64,000 nt of DNA from Geoglobus ahangari (lineage in GTDB: Archaea; Halobacteriota; Archaeoglobi; Archaeoglobales; Archaeoglobaceae), in NCBI RefSeq assembly GCF_001006045.1, contig NZ_CP011267.1:620001-684000 (forward strand), written 5' to 3'. This document shows, one piece after another, positions 43,079-53,038 of the stretch. Positions within the stretch are counted from its first letter, which is position 1, and the number at the start of each line of letters is the position of its first letter. The notes below the pieces were generated by a model that did no database searches, had not been told where the DNA came from, and saw only the letters and a program-made list of their open reading frames with translations. The translations under genes were made by a program, and so were the position numbers.

Positions 43079-44791
43079 TCAGTACTTCCTCTCAACAGGC
43101 TGCCACTTGGTTATCGTCACCGGAATGTACTCCAGCTTTGGTCCCTCTGGGGTGTAGTACGCGAGGGTGTGCTTCAGCCAGTTCTCGTCGTCCCTCTTCG
43201 GATAGTCGAGCCTGTAATGCGCTCCTCTGCTCTCCATCCTCGCGTACGCGCCAACAGCGACAGCTTCGGCCAGATCTAACATGAATCCAATCTCCATGGC
43301 CTGCATCAAGTCCGTGTTGAACCCCCTCTTCTTGTCCACGATCTCTATGTTCTCATATCTTCTCTTCAGCTCCTGAATCTTCTTTATTCCTTCCTTCATC
43401 TCCTCTCCGGTTCTGAATATCCAGAAGTTCTTGTCCATCGTCTCGTTCAGCTCTTTCTTAATCTCGTACGGGTTCTCATCTCCACTCCTGCCGAGGAACT
43501 CGTCGAAGAGCCTCTTCTCCTCTGCGAGCATCTCTTCCTTGGTTATCTCCGAGAAACTCTTCCCCTGCACGAATTCCACGGCCTTCTCTCCAGCAACCCT
43601 GCCGAAAACTAAGCATTCTGCTGTAGAGTTGCTTCCGAGCCTGTTTGCTCCGTGGATGCTCACTGCAGCTACCTCTCCTGCCGCGTAAAGGCCCTTTACA
43701 GGTGTTTCAGTCCACATGTTTGTGTGAACTCCACCCATCGTGTAGTGCGCCACCGGCTTTACCGGAATCGGCTCCTCGACCGGGTCAATTCCTGCAAACT
43801 TCCTTGCAGCATCCCTTATTAAAGGAAGTCTCTCCTCAATCTTCTCCTCTCCGAGGTGGGTTAAGTCCAGAGCAATGTACGGGCCGTAGGGCCCCTCGAA
43901 ACCTCTCCCTTCGATTATCTCGGTCCACATCGCCCTCGCAACCACATCTCTCGGGGCGAGCTCCATCCTCTCGGGCGCGTATTTCTCCATGAACCTCTCG
44001 CCGTTCCTGTTCCTCAGGTAGCCTCCCTCACCCCTGCACGCCTCGGTCATCAGAATTCCCGACGGAATCAGGCCGGTTGGGTGGAACTGGACGAACTCCA
44101 TGTCCTTCAGGGGCACGCCAGCCCTGTAGGCTATCGCCAGCCCGTCTCCCGTGACCTGATGGCTGTAGGTTGTGAAGCCGTACAGCCTCCCGGCCCCTCC
44201 GGTTGCGAGAATAACAGCCTTCGCGTTGAAGAACACAAGGTCTCCGGTCTTGAGGTGGATTGCCGAGACTCCCTTGACCGCGTTGTCCTCGATGAACAGG
44301 TTGGTGACGAAGTACTCGTCGTAGCGGACGATGTTTGGATACATCAGGCTCCTCTCGTAGAGGGTATGTACTTCATGGAAGCCTGTTCTGTCTGCTGCAA
44401 AGACGGTTCTGTTGAAGCTCTGCCCTCCAAATGCCCTCTGAGCTATCTTCCCATCCTCCCTCCTGCTCCAGGGGCACCCCCAGTTGTCCAGCCTGAGAAT
44501 CTCCTTCGGAATCTCCCTGACGAAGAACTCCACGGCATCCTGATCTGCGAGAAAGTCAGCCCCCTTTATCGTGTCCCATGCGTGCAGGTCGAAGCTGTCC
44601 CCCTCATCCTCTCTGAGCACAGCCGCAGTACCACCCTCAGCGCAGACGGAGTGGCACCTTATTGGGTAGGTTTTGGAGATCAGGGCTATGCTGACCTCCT
44701 TGCTTTTCTCAGCCGCGGCTATCGCAGCCCTCAGGCCAGCGAGCCCTGCACCGATTATGACGATATCGTGCCTGATTACCTCCATAATCAT
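43079..44791 (-). CDS. sdhA: Succinate dehydrogenase/fumarate reductase flavoprotein SdhA
   Basis: 570 residues. FAD-binding [15 protein letters not shown] at the N-terminus, the covalent-FAD region [28 protein letters not shown], the active-site Arg/His region [11 protein letters not shown], and [10 protein letters not shown] then [23 protein letters not shown]. The preceding Arg-Cys-His context differs slightly from the usual Ser-His-Thr. It overlaps sucD by 4 nt. Confidence 0.95.
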   Translation of the reverse strand: MIMEVIRHDIVIIGAGLAGLRAAIAAAEKSKEVSIALISKTYPIRCHSVCAEGGTAAVLREDEGDSFDLHAWDTIKGADFLADQDAVEFFVREIPKEILRLDNWGCPWSRREDGKIAQRAFGGQSFNRTVFAADRTGFHEVHTLYERSLMYPNIVRYDEYFVTNLFIEDNAVKGVSAIHLKTGDLVFFNAKAVILATGGAGRLYGFTTYSHQVTGDGLAIAYRAGVPLKDMEFVQFHPTGLIPSGILMTEACRGEGGYLRNRNGERFMEKYAPERMELAPRDVVARAMWTEIIEGRGFEGPYGPYIALDLTHLGEEKIEERLPLIRDAARKFAGIDPVEEPIPVKPVAHYTMGGVHTNMWTETPVKGLYAAGEVAAVSIHGANRLGSNSTAECLVFGRVAGEKAVEFVQGKSFSEITKEEMLAEEKRLFDEFLGRSGDENPYEIKKELNETMDKNFWIFRTGEEMKEGIKKIQELKRRYENIEIVDKKRGFNTDLMQAMEIGFMLDLAEAVAVGAYARMESRGAHYRLDYPKRDDENWLKHTLAYYTPEGPKLEYIPVTITKWQPVERKY

Positions 44792-45660
44792 CCCTTCAGC
44801 TTCTTTTTAACCAGCTCGGCAACCTCCATTGGTGTCCTGCCTACCTCGACTCCAACCTCGTTCAGCGCCTTGATCTTCGACTCTGCAGTGCCCTTTCCGC
44901 CCTCGATTATCGCTCCCGCATGCCCCATCCTCTTGCCCGGAGGTGCTGTGATGCCTGCTATGTACCCAACGACGGGCTTTGACATGTGCTTCTCAATGAA
45001 CTTCGCCGCCTCCTCCTCGTCCGTGCCTCCGATCTCTCCGATGAGCACGACCAAGTCAGTCTGATCGTCCTTCTCGAACATCTCCAGCACTTCAACAAAG
45101 CTTGTGCCGATTATCCTGTCCCCTCCGATGCCAACTACCGTTGACTGGCCTATTCCGAGCTTCGTCAGGTTGTATGCCACCTGATACGTCAGGGTTCCGC
45201 TCCTCGAGACAATTCCAACATTGCCTTCGCTGAATATCTGGGGCGGCATTATGCCGAGGTGTGATTTCCCAACGCTCATAACTCCGGGGCAGTTGGGGCC
45301 GATGAGGATTCTTCCTTCAGCTTTCACCTTCTTGTAGACCTTCAGCTCGTCGTAAACCGGAATTCCCTCAGTTATGGCCACTATCACCTCTATTCCGGCA
45401 TCAACGGCCTCCATTATCGCGTCTCCCGCAAAGGCTGCGGGAACAAATATCACGCTCGCGTTGGCATCTGTTTCCTCAACAGCCTCCTTCACAGTGTCGA
45501 AAACAGGAACTCCAAGAACCTCGCTGCCCCCTTTGCCGGGAGTAACTCCGCCAACAATCTTTGTTCCGTAGGCCATCATCCTCTCTGCGTGAAATCTCCC
45601 CTGTGAGCCGGTAATGCCCTGAACTATCGCCTTGGTGTTCTCGTCAATAATTATCGCCAT
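44788..45660 (-). CDS. sucD: Succinyl-CoA synthetase alpha subunit
   Basis: 290 residues. CoA-binding [24 protein letters not shown] and the phosphohistidine loop [21 protein letters not shown] with the catalytic His near 247. Interconverts succinyl-CoA and succinate with SucB-type subunit SucC encoded just upstream (3-nt gap). The succinate made here is the substrate of the Sdh complex encoded downstream. Confidence 0.95.
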   Translation of the reverse strand: MAIIIDENTKAIVQGITGSQGRFHAERMMAYGTKIVGGVTPGKGGSEVLGVPVFDTVKEAVEETDANASVIFVPAAFAGDAIMEAVDAGIEVIVAITEGIPVYDELKVYKKVKAEGRILIGPNCPGVMSVGKSHLGIMPPQIFSEGNVGIVSRSGTLTYQVAYNLTKLGIGQSTVVGIGGDRIIGTSFVEVLEMFEKDDQTDLVVLIGEIGGTDEEEAAKFIEKHMSKPVVGYIAGITAPPGKRMGHAGAIIEGGKGTAESKIKALNEVGVEVGRTPMEVAELVKKKLKG

Positions 45661-45663
45661 ACA

Positions 45664-46821
45664 TCACACCCCCTTTGCAAGTTCAACCGCCTTCTTGGCT
45701 CCTTCCTCCATCGTCTCTACCAGAAAGATGCTCTCGATGCCCTTCTCCCTGATGAACTCCTCTATGAGCTTCCTGCCCTCTTCCTCGTTTGTGCCGGCAA
45801 GCCTGAGAACCACAGGCACGGGAATCTCCATCTCCGAGAATGCCGTGATCAGGCCTCTCGCAACCTCATCGCACCTCGTTATCCCTCCAAAGATGTTCAT
45901 GAAGATGACCTTCACGTTCTCATCCATCAGAATGATGCTCACTGCCTCCTTCACAACCTCGCTGCTCGCTCCACCGCCAACGTCGAGGAAGTTGGCCGGC
46001 TTCCCGCCTTCCAGGTAGATCAGATCCATCGTTGCCATGCTCATCCCTGCGCCGTTTGCTATCACGCCTATGTTGCCATCAAGCTTGACGAAGTTCAACC
46101 CCTTCTCCTCAGCTATTCTCTCAGTCTGATCGACCTCGGTGTAGTCCTTCAGCTCCTTAAGCTCTGGATGCCTGTAGAGGGCGTTGTCGTCTATGTTCAG
46201 CCTTGCGTCTGCGGCGATAATCTTGCCATCCTTCGTGACGACAAGTGGGTTGATCTCTGTCAGCTCCGCTTCATTGTGTACGAGGATGCTGTAGAGGGTT
46301 TTGATTATTCTCGTGACCTCCCTGTGGTACTCCTTGGGCATGTTGGACTTGTACAGCACCTCCCTTATCTGGTAGTCCCACAGCCCGTAGATGGGGTCGA
46401 CGGTGACTCTTGCGATCCTGTCCGGGTGCTTTGCGGCTATCTCCTCGATATCCATCCCGCCCACGCTGCTCACGATCAGGGCAAAGCCCTTGCTTGCCCT
46501 GTCTATGGTGAAGCCAACGTACATCTCCCTCTCAATCTCAAGCTGCTCCTCGACGTACAGCTTTTCCACTTTATGCCCTTTAATGACCATCCCGAACATC
46601 TGCTTCGCAAGCTCGTAGGCTTCGTCAGCACTGTTGGCCAGCTTTATCCCACCGGCCTTCCCTCTCCCACCAACGAGGACCTGCGACTTCAGCACGACCT
46701 TTCCTCCGAGCTTTTCTGCGATTTCTTTAACCTGCTCTGGAGTTAGCGCGAGCTCCCCTCTTGCCGTCGGAATCCCGTGCTGCCTGAAAATCTGTTTAGC
46801 CTGATACTCGTGCAGCCTCAA
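45664..46821 (-). CDS. sucC: Succinyl-CoA synthetase beta subunit
   Basis: 385 residues, the usual length, if TTG 46821 is the start: GGTGGTAGA lies just upstream and the protein then begins LRLHEYQAKQIFRQHGIP, the family's normal N-terminus. The frame stays open to 46854 but would add an unusual stretch. ATP-grasp domain, with VLKSQVLVGGRGKAGGIK and GIVTNGAG-like GVIANGAGMSMATMD. First gene of the sucCD-sdhABCD run. Confidence 0.94.
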   Translation of the reverse strand: MRLHEYQAKQIFRQHGIPTARGELALTPEQVKEIAEKLGGKVVLKSQVLVGGRGKAGGIKLANSADEAYELAKQMFGMVIKGHKVEKLYVEEQLEIEREMYVGFTIDRASKGFALIVSSVGGMDIEEIAAKHPDRIARVTVDPIYGLWDYQIREVLYKSNMPKEYHREVTRIIKTLYSILVHNEAELTEINPLVVTKDGKIIAADARLNIDDNALYRHPELKELKDYTEVDQTERIAEEKGLNFVKLDGNIGVIANGAGMSMATMDLIYLEGGKPANFLDVGGGASSEVVKEAVSIILMDENVKVIFMNIFGGITRCDEVARGLITAFSEMEIPVPVVLRLAGTNEEEGRKLIEEFIREKGIESIFLVETMEEGAKKAVELAKGV

Positions 46822-46838
46822 TCTACCACCTTCCGTAA

Positions 46839-46855
46839 AATGTTTTTCCAACATT
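46839..46855. promoter_or_regulatory. Inverted repeat in front of the sucC-sdh operon
   Basis: AATGTT and AACATT are separated by 5 nt and lie 18-34 nt upstream of the sucC TTG, near the expected transcription start; a T-rich TTTTTTATC about 15 nt further upstream may be the TATA box. A repressor there would block initiation. The rest of the 46822-47034 gap holds no gene I can support. Confidence 0.4.
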
Positions 46856-47034
46856 CATTATTATTGATAAAAAAGTTTCCGCTTTTTCGTGCAATGGCCT
46901 TATTCAGCCTTAAGAAATGTTATTACCGGTTGTTACTGAAAAAGAGGCGGTGGAGGAGGGTTTGAGCGTGACAGGATTTTTGGTTCTGAGAAAAGGGGAA
47001 CAGTTTGCCCAAAAAAGACAAAAAATTGGAAAGG

Positions 47035-48228
47035 TTACATGAACGGGTGTTTTCTCACGTTTCCGAGCACGGACGGAACCTTTCCGGTGAGGGATCTTGC
47101 GATGACCTCGAGCTCCACCTCTCGCGTACCCTCGTAGATCTCGAGGATCCTCGCGTCCCTGTACATCCTTGAGATTGCCTGCTCGCCCATGAAGCCATAT
47201 CCGCCGTATATCTGCAGCGCCTCGTGCACGATCTCCTGAGCCACCCTTGCGGTGTAGTACTTCGCCATTGCCGTGAGCCCGGGGTCGGGCATGCCTACCT
47301 TGTCCTGGAAGTATGCGGCCTGATACGCCAGCAGCCTCGCAGCCTCAAGCTCCGTCCTCATCTTTGCAAGCTTCTCCTGCGTGACCTGAAAGTCTATCAG
47401 CTTCCTCTCGAAAAGCTCCCTGTTCTTCGCGTAGTTAAACGCGAGCTCAAATGCTCCGGTTGCAAGACCCACGGCCTGAAACGCGACGGGAATTCTGGTG
47501 ACGTTGAAGAACATCATCGTCTGGTAGAATCCCTGACCCTCCTGACCGATGAGGTTCTCCTTCGGCACCCTCACGTTCTTGAAAACAACTTCAGCAGTAT
47601 CGCTCGCCCTGATTCCGAGCTTGTTGGTGAGCTTCTTGGCCTCAACTCCCGGAGTGTCCTTCTCCACAAGGAATACGCTCATGCCGAGGTGCCTCTTCGG
47701 CGGGTTTGGATCGGTTCTGGCGAGGACTATGTAGTAGTCCGCGATCGTTCCGTTGGTTATGAACATCTTGGTTCCGTTTATCACATACTCGTCCCCATCC
47801 CTGTCGGCCCTCGTTCTTATTCCAGCGACGTCACTCCCCGCGTAGGGCTCTGTATAGCACGCAGCGCAAATCGCCTTGCCCTGAGCGAGGGGCGGGAGGT
47901 ACTTCTTCTTCTGCTCCTCGTTGCCGAACATCAGGATCTGCTCTGAGCCGAAGGTGGAGGCCATTATCATTCCCAGACCGCCGTCTACCCTCCAGAACTC
48001 CTCCACGACGAGGCAGGTGTCGAGGATGCCCATCCCCTGTCCGCCGTACTCCTCGGGAATGCTCATTCCGATGAAGCCGAGCTCTGCGGCCTTCTTCCAC
48101 AGCTCGAAGGGGAACTTCTCCTCCCTGTCGCATTCCTCGGAATAATTGGGAAACTCCTTTTCCGCGAACTCTCTTGCAGCTTCCTTAATTGCCTTCTGTT
48201 CGTCAGTTAGAAGATTTTCAGCCAGCAT
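47035..48228 (-). CDS. Acyl-CoA dehydrogenase
   Basis: 397 residues, the complete family fold. FAD/substrate loops CYTEPYAGSDVAGI and MFITNGTIADYYIV, then LRTELEAARLLAYQAA and the C-terminal QIYGGYGFMGE and IYEGTREVELEVIAR containing the catalytic glutamate. It oxidises a short- or branched-chain acyl-CoA; the chain length is not evident. ATG 48228 lies about 23-32 nt after AGGTTTATAC. The SCP2 gene upstream on the same strand may be functionally linked. Confidence 0.93.
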   Translation of the reverse strand: MLAENLLTDEQKAIKEAAREFAEKEFPNYSEECDREEKFPFELWKKAAELGFIGMSIPEEYGGQGMGILDTCLVVEEFWRVDGGLGMIMASTFGSEQILMFGNEEQKKKYLPPLAQGKAICAACYTEPYAGSDVAGIRTRADRDGDEYVINGTKMFITNGTIADYYIVLARTDPNPPKRHLGMSVFLVEKDTPGVEAKKLTNKLGIRASDTAEVVFKNVRVPKENLIGQEGQGFYQTMMFFNVTRIPVAFQAVGLATGAFELAFNYAKNRELFERKLIDFQVTQEKLAKMRTELEAARLLAYQAAYFQDKVGMPDPGLTAMAKYYTARVAQEIVHEALQIYGGYGFMGEQAISRMYRDARILEIYEGTREVELEVIARSLTGKVPSVLGNVRKHPFM

Positions 48229-48250
48229 ATTTGATTATAGTTAAAAAAAT

Positions 48251-48260
48251 GTATAAACCT
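48251..48260 (-). promoter_or_regulatory. Proximal TATA box of the acyl-CoA dehydrogenase gene
   Basis: Minus-strand AGGTTTATAC lies 23-32 nt before ATG 48228, giving a leaderless transcript. Confidence 0.5.
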
Positions 48261-48323
48261 TTCGGTTTTCCCGGTAAATTCCATCCTCATCTCCCTGTTC
48301 CCAAATAGAAACCGTTATAAGGG

Positions 48324-48357
48324 ATTTTCAAAATTGAAATGTTCAATCGTTATATAT
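48324..48357 (-). promoter_or_regulatory. Distal promoter with two overlapping inverted repeats
   Basis: A second minus-strand TATA (AAATATATAAC, about 48349-48357) is followed by two overlapping palindromes. ATTGAA/TTCAAT has a 3-nt gap (48333-48347) and TTTCAA/TTGAAA has a 2-nt gap (48326-48339). They occupy the space between this TATA and its expected start site, about 100 nt upstream of the dehydrogenase. Confidence 0.45.
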
Positions 48358-48373
48358 TTCTGGCAAAAAATAA

Positions 48374-48718
48374 TTAGAGTTTTCCTGCAAACTTCTTCAG
48401 AATGCCGGCAAGCCTCTGCGCCTCCATTATGTTGCCCTCGATCCTGTACTTCTGCATCATGAACCCCATGATGGGGTCCTCCTGCCCTTTGAGCACGGAG
48501 ACCCAGTATTCCGGAGACGCTATGACTGTGAAGTTTGGAGAGTCGTGCACACCCTCGCCGAACTCACACGACCCGTCCTCCCTGTACACGACGTAGAACT
48601 CCTCGTCACCGAGCCTGTACTGAACCACTCCGCTCCAGCCAGCGAGCTCCTTCTTTATGTCCTCCGAGCTGTTCTGGAGCTCGCACATCTTTATTATAAG
48701 CTCTTTCGCCTCGCTCAC
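48374..48718 (-). CDS. SCP2-domain (sterol-carrier-like) protein
   Basis: 114 residues from GTG 48718, which follows GGTGAT by 4 nt; upstream codons up to 48799 are open but look unlike the family. The SCP2 pattern is seen: WSGVVQYRLGDEEFYVVYREDGSCEFGEG, SPNFTVIASPEYWVSVLKGQEDPIMGFMMQKYRIEGNIMEAQRLAGIL. It binds hydrophobic acyl or lipid ligands, consistent with the acyl-CoA dehydrogenase gene downstream. Confidence 0.83.
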   Translation of the reverse strand: MSEAKELIIKMCELQNSSEDIKKELAGWSGVVQYRLGDEEFYVVYREDGSCEFGEGVHDSPNFTVIASPEYWVSVLKGQEDPIMGFMMQKYRIEGNIMEAQRLAGILKKFAGKL

Positions 48719-48828
48719 CTTATCACCACTACTCCTCTTGACCCGAAACCTTAAAAATTTTGCAGTTTTGGTCGCTCTTTCTCGCTCAGTCGAGCACACT
48801 CCTTTCAGGAGCTTCTCAGGGCAAAAGT

Positions 48829-48838
48829 ATTATAAACT
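48829..48838 (+). promoter_or_regulatory. TATA box of tRNA-Glu
   Basis: ATTATAAACT-type sequence lies 24-33 nt before the 5' end of the tRNA. Confidence 0.5.
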
Positions 48839-48861
48839 GAATTTAAACTGGCTATGATTAG

Positions 48862-48936
48862 GCTCCGGTGGTGTAGCCCGGCCAATCATTCCGGCCTTTC
48901 GAGCCGGCGACCCGGGTTCAAATCCCGGCCGGAGCA
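48862..48936 (+). tRNA. tRNA-Glu (anticodon UUC)
   Basis: 75 nt. Acceptor GCTCCGG pairs with CCGGAGC plus discriminator A; anticodon stem CCGGC/GCCGG holds loop CTTTCGA (anticodon UUC); the T arm contains GGTTCAAATCC. CCA is not encoded. It is followed after 65 nt by the frameshifted permease gene. Confidence 0.94.
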
Positions 48937-49001
48937 TGATTTAACTTTTCTGGGTTTTCGGTTCGGGAAACAAATATATCTCACAACCGCTACCACTTAA
49001 C

Positions 49002-50053
49002 GTGAACAGGGTTGGACGGAACGCCCCTCTCGTGGTGTTTGTGTTCCTGCTTGCGGTCATAAGCATCGCTTTCCCGGAGAAGGTCAGGGAGTACCCGGGA
49101 TTTGTTGACTGGAGAGCAGTTTCCGGTCTTGCTGGACTTCTGGTCATTACGACCGGCCTCAGGGAGAGCGACTATCTGTCCGAGATAGCCGAGAAGCTTG
49201 CGAAGAGCTCGGGAACCGAGAGGGGCATAGTGCTGAGGCTGTGCCTTCTTTCAGCACTTCTGGGGGCGACGGTCACAAATGACGCAGCAATCCTCGTCGT
49301 TGTCCCGATCACCGTAAGTCTTAGCGGAGTGGTTGATGTCAGAAGGGCGGTTACGCTCGAAGCGATATCTGCCAACGCCGGCTCGACTCTCACACCAATC
49401 GGAAACCCTCAGAACCTCCTGCTCTGGCACCAGTGGGGCGTCTCATTTACGGAGTTCGTGGCATCTATGCTCCTGCCGTTTCTGATTCAGATGCTCGTTC
49501 TTCTGGCTCTCGTGACCTCTGTGAGCGGGAGGAGTGTTGTGGTCAGGGATGGGGAGTTCACGGTTGACAGACGGCTGGCGGCATCGTCTTTCATCCTCCT
49601 GATCCTTTTTGTGGCATCTCTTGAGCTGAGAATGCACCACTCGCTCGCTCTTGTTGTTCTGTTCTACGCCATCTTCTTCAGGCGCGTTCTCAGACCTCCG
49701 ACTGGCCTCTCATACTCATGTTCGCGGTGATGTTCATCGACTTCAGGGCCATAACGAGCGTGTTCCAGCTCGACGTGAGTGTTTCGGGTGGTGAAGCGTT
49801 TCTGGCCTCCGTGCTGCTGTCCCAGATCGTGAACAACGTTCCTGCAGCGATACTGATGTCTGACGTGAGTGGTGACTACGCCGCGATTGCGGCCGGAGTT
49901 GACGTTGGAGGGAGCGGTCTGCTCATAGCCTCTTTCGCGAACCTGATCGCATACCGGATGGTTGGTGACGGGAGGTTTCTCAGGGTTTACCACAGCTACT
50001 CCATTCCCTTTGTGCTGGTGTCAAGTTTGTTGATCTACCATTTCGTCTTTTAG
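49002..50053 (+). pseudogene. Frameshifted ArsB/SLC13-type ion permease
   Basis: Two frames together make one permease of about 349 residues. The first (GTG 49002 to a stop at 49730) carries GATVTNDAAILVVVPITVS and AISANAGSTLTPIGNPQNLLLW. The second frame carries DWPLILMFAVMFIDFRA..., then LLSQIVNNVPAAILMSD and FANLIAYRM, the second half of the ArsB/NhaD/SLC13 pattern. The switch lies between about 49687 and 49700 and needs one base added or two removed. CAAATATATC at about 48970-48979 is a plausible TATA. It is either a real pseudogene, a programmed frameshift or a sequencing error. Homopolymers at the switch are short. Confidence 0.8.
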
Positions 50054-50150
50054 TGAATGCAGATCTCCTGACATTCTCTTTCAACGTTGTTTATTAGCAA
50101 TGGTAATTTTTGAAAAGTTTTAAATTATTTCTTTCAGATGTTTTAGTTGT

Positions 50151-50630
50151 ATGGGTGGAGAGGTGAACAGGAAGATGGTAATAAATGAGGAGGTTCTGGC
50201 CCACCTTATAGAGAAAGCAATAAAAATTGAGGAGAGCAACGTGAACATGTTGCTGAAACTTTTTATGGCTGAAGACGATGAAAATGGTAGGAGAATTCTG
50301 TACGACCTGCTCAGGGATTCCGAGCTGCACAAGACGAAGCTGATTGAGTGTTTGAAGGGGCTCAAGGGCAGCAAGATCCCTGAGCCAGATCTTACAAAGC
50401 ACTACGATTTTGAGGAGATGTTCTACGCGGAGAAGGCGGCAATTCTCCGCAAGATCAAGGTCGTTCTCAGGGATTACTACAGGTACCTGCTGGAGGATCT
50501 GAAGCGTGCGGATGTTGAGAAGGAGATCGATCCAGCAGTGACCAAGAGAGTAATTCCGTGCCTCGAGTTTCTCGTGGAAGAAAAGGAGAGGCACGTCAGG
50601 CTCGTATCGGAAGTCTGGAAGGCCTACTAA
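50151..50630 (+). CDS. Four-helix ferritin-like protein, function unknown
   Basis: 159 residues, almost all helix, with regular acid/basic spacing as in ferritin-like bundles ([67 protein letters not shown]). Acidic residues and one histidine appear in the right helices, but the pair spacing is E-x-H rather than the diiron E-x-x-H, so metal binding is doubtful. ATG 50151 follows TTTTAAATTAT by about 25 nt. It converges on aroC with a 4-nt overlap. Confidence 0.75.
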   Translation: MGGEVNRKMVINEEVLAHLIEKAIKIEESNVNMLLKLFMAEDDENGRRILYDLLRDSELHKTKLIECLKGLKGSKIPEPDLTKHYDFEEMFYAEKAAILRKIKVVLRDYYRYLLEDLKRADVEKEIDPAVTKRVIPCLEFLVEEKERHVRLVSEVWKAY

Positions 50631-51718
50631 CCGAAAAATCTCGGAACGACTCCCTGAATCATCATCAGGTCGAGCACAGCCATGGCCACCATTGCCTCGC
50701 AGACGACAACAGCCCTTGGCACTATGCAGGGGTCGTGCCTCCCCCTCACGCTGATCTCAACGTTTTCCAGCGTTTTCAGGTTTACGGTTCTCTGCTTTTT
50801 GGAAATGCTGGGCGTGGGCTTCACAGCAACTCTCACGACTATGTCCTGCCCGGTGGTGATTCCACCCAGAATTCCTCCTGCGTTGTTCGAGTAGAACCCT
50901 ATCCGACCCTTCTCTGCATACATCTCATCGTTCATTTCGCTGCCCTTCATCCTCGCAGCCTCGAAGCCCGCTCCAACCTCAACACCTTTCACCGCAGGAA
51001 TGCCCATGAGGGCGTAGGCGAGGTACGCATCGGTCTTCATGAAAACCGGCTCTCCAATCCCGGCCGGAACACCTCTGACAACTACCTCGACAACCCCGCC
51101 AACGCTATCTCCCTCTCTGATGGCTGACTCTATCCTCTCTATGACCTCTCCCTCCCTTTCAGTGTCCGGAAACCTCACTTCACTCCTCTCTGCCCTCTCG
51201 AACACCTCCTCAATGTCCCCTTCAACCTCAGCCCTTATTCCCGCTATCTCTCTCGCAAACCCGTACACTCTCACTCCGAGCTTGGAGAGCACCTTCTTGG
51301 CTATCGCACCTGCGGCAACCCTCGCCACGGTCTCCCTTCCGGAGGCTCTCCCTCCGCCCCTCCAGTCTCTAACCCCAAACTTGGCGAAGTACGTGTAGTC
51401 CGCGTGTCCCGGCCTTGCGAGATCCCTTATGCTCTCGTAGGCCTTTGGATTCGCATCCTTATTCTCGACCATCATTGCTATAGGCGTTCCGAGAGTCACT
51501 CCCTCAAAGACCCCCGAGAGGATCCTGACCTCGTCCCTCTCCTTTCTTGGAGAAGCGAGCCTCCCTCCCGGTCTCCTTCTCCTGAGTTCTTTGTTTATGT
51601 CCTCCTCGCTCAGCTCCACGCCCGCAGGACACCCGTCAACGACGCAGCCAACCGCATACCCGTGACTTTCCCCAAACGTGGTTACCCTGAAGACTCTCCC
51701 GAATGTGTTTCCCGTCAT
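50627..51718 (-). CDS. aroC: Chorismate synthase
   Basis: 363 residues. Converts EPSP to chorismate with reduced FMN. Signatures [48 protein letters not shown] and the C-terminal [18 protein letters not shown]. It begins 4 nt inside aroA (ATGA overlap), so both last steps of the shikimate pathway come from one transcript. Confidence 0.95.
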   Translation of the reverse strand: MTGNTFGRVFRVTTFGESHGYAVGCVVDGCPAGVELSEEDINKELRRRRPGGRLASPRKERDEVRILSGVFEGVTLGTPIAMMVENKDANPKAYESIRDLARPGHADYTYFAKFGVRDWRGGGRASGRETVARVAAGAIAKKVLSKLGVRVYGFAREIAGIRAEVEGDIEEVFERAERSEVRFPDTEREGEVIERIESAIREGDSVGGVVEVVVRGVPAGIGEPVFMKTDAYLAYALMGIPAVKGVEVGAGFEAARMKGSEMNDEMYAEKGRIGFYSNNAGGILGGITTGQDIVVRVAVKPTPSISKKQRTVNLKTLENVEISVRGRHDPCIVPRAVVVCEAMVAMAVLDLMMIQGVVPRFFG

Positions 51719-52950
51719 AGCACCTCAACCCTCGCCTCTATTCTCATCAAATCCCTAAAGAAGGATGGATATGAGATGCCAACGCACTCCGCGTCTCTGA
51801 TCACAACCTCCCCCACAAGGCCAAGCAGCGAGAACGCCATCGCGATTCTGTGATCTCCGAAGCTGTCAATGGTGCCGGGTTCAATCCTGCCACCCCTTAT
51901 GATCATGCCATCTCTCGTTTCCCTCGCATCCACTCCCAACCTCTTCAGGTTCTCCACGACAGTCCGAATTCTGTCGGTCTCCTTTATCCTCAGATGCTCC
52001 GCGTTCCTTATCCTCGTCTCCCCTTTCGCCAGCGCAGCAAGCACGGCTATTGTTGGTACGAGATCCGGGGTGTCGCGGGCGTCGAACTCTATGCCCTCAA
52101 GCTCCGATTTCCTTGCCACAACCACATCTCCTTTCCAGCTGACCTCGCCCCCCATCTCCCTCACGACATCCAGAAACACCTTGTCTCCCTGTCTGGAGTC
52201 CACAACCCCGTTGACCTTCACCTCTCCTGCGATGACTCCCGCCGAGACTATGTAGCTGAGGGACGAGAAGTCAGGCGGCACCTGAAACTCCCTCAGGTCG
52301 AACTCGGATGGGTGGATGTGGTACTCTTTCCCGTCAGCCTCTACCTTCATACCACTCCTCTCAAGCACGTCGAGCGTCACGTCTATGTACGGCCGGGACT
52401 TCGTCTCCTCAACTATCACCGTGGACTCCTCGTCGAGCAGCGGTAGGGCGAAGAGTAGTGATGTGACGAACTGGGAGCTGCTCGCTGCAATCCTAACAAC
52501 ACCTCCGCGAATTGGGCCTCTGACTGAGAGAGGGGCTGTGAACCTGTCACCACCAGAGATTTTTGCCCCGAGCTTCATTAAAGCCTCTGCGAGCTCCAGA
52601 TTGGGCCTCTTCCTCAGGGACTCGTCACCATCCACCAGCGACGCCCTCTCGCTGAGGCTCAGCAGCGAGATAAGGATCCTAAGGGTCGTGCCCGAGTTGC
52701 CGGCGTAGTAGTACCCCGGCCTTATCTCCTCAGTCCCCCTGAAGTAGAGGTTGCCGGCCTTTCTCGACACTCTCGCCCCCATCCCTATGCATGACCAGAG
52801 CGTTGAGAGGGTGTCGTCTGAGATGAGGGGGTTCTTAACCACGCTCTTCTTCGAGAGGGCCGAGGCGAAGAACGCCCTGTGGGTGTAGCTTTTTGAGGGT
52901 GGAGCCACCAGCTCTCCTTTGACCTCACTTTTCGATATTCTCACGTCCAC
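51715..52950 (-). CDS. aroA: 5-enolpyruvylshikimate-3-phosphate synthase
   Basis: 411 residues. PEP/shikimate-binding [16 protein letters not shown] near the N-terminus, [35 protein letters not shown], and the C-terminal [17 protein letters not shown] and [16 protein letters not shown]. First gene of aroA-aroC; the start region overlaps the open frame of the MBL gene on the other strand, but that protein starts at 53039. Confidence 0.95.
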   Translation of the reverse strand: MDVRISKSEVKGELVAPPSKSYTHRAFFASALSKKSVVKNPLISDDTLSTLWSCIGMGARVSRKAGNLYFRGTEEIRPGYYYAGNSGTTLRILISLLSLSERASLVDGDESLRKRPNLELAEALMKLGAKISGGDRFTAPLSVRGPIRGGVVRIAASSSQFVTSLLFALPLLDEESTVIVEETKSRPYIDVTLDVLERSGMKVEADGKEYHIHPSEFDLREFQVPPDFSSLSYIVSAGVIAGEVKVNGVVDSRQGDKVFLDVVREMGGEVSWKGDVVVARKSELEGIEFDARDTPDLVPTIAVLAALAKGETRIRNAEHLRIKETDRIRTVVENLKRLGVDARETRDGMIIRGGRIEPGTIDSFGDHRIAMAFSLLGLVGEVVIRDAECVGISYPSFFRDLMRIEARVEVL

Positions 52951-53038
52951 ATCCCTTTTCTACACTTTCTGGAATATTACAGTTTCCACCGCTGGCAAAA
53001 ATCACAAAGCTTTTCATGGTTTTCGGGAGAGCTTCTTT

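Noticed and set aside
50151-50630. Diiron ferritin or rubrerythrin
   Set aside because: The helical bundle fits but the two E-x-x-H metal motifs are not present; only E-x-H spacing is seen.
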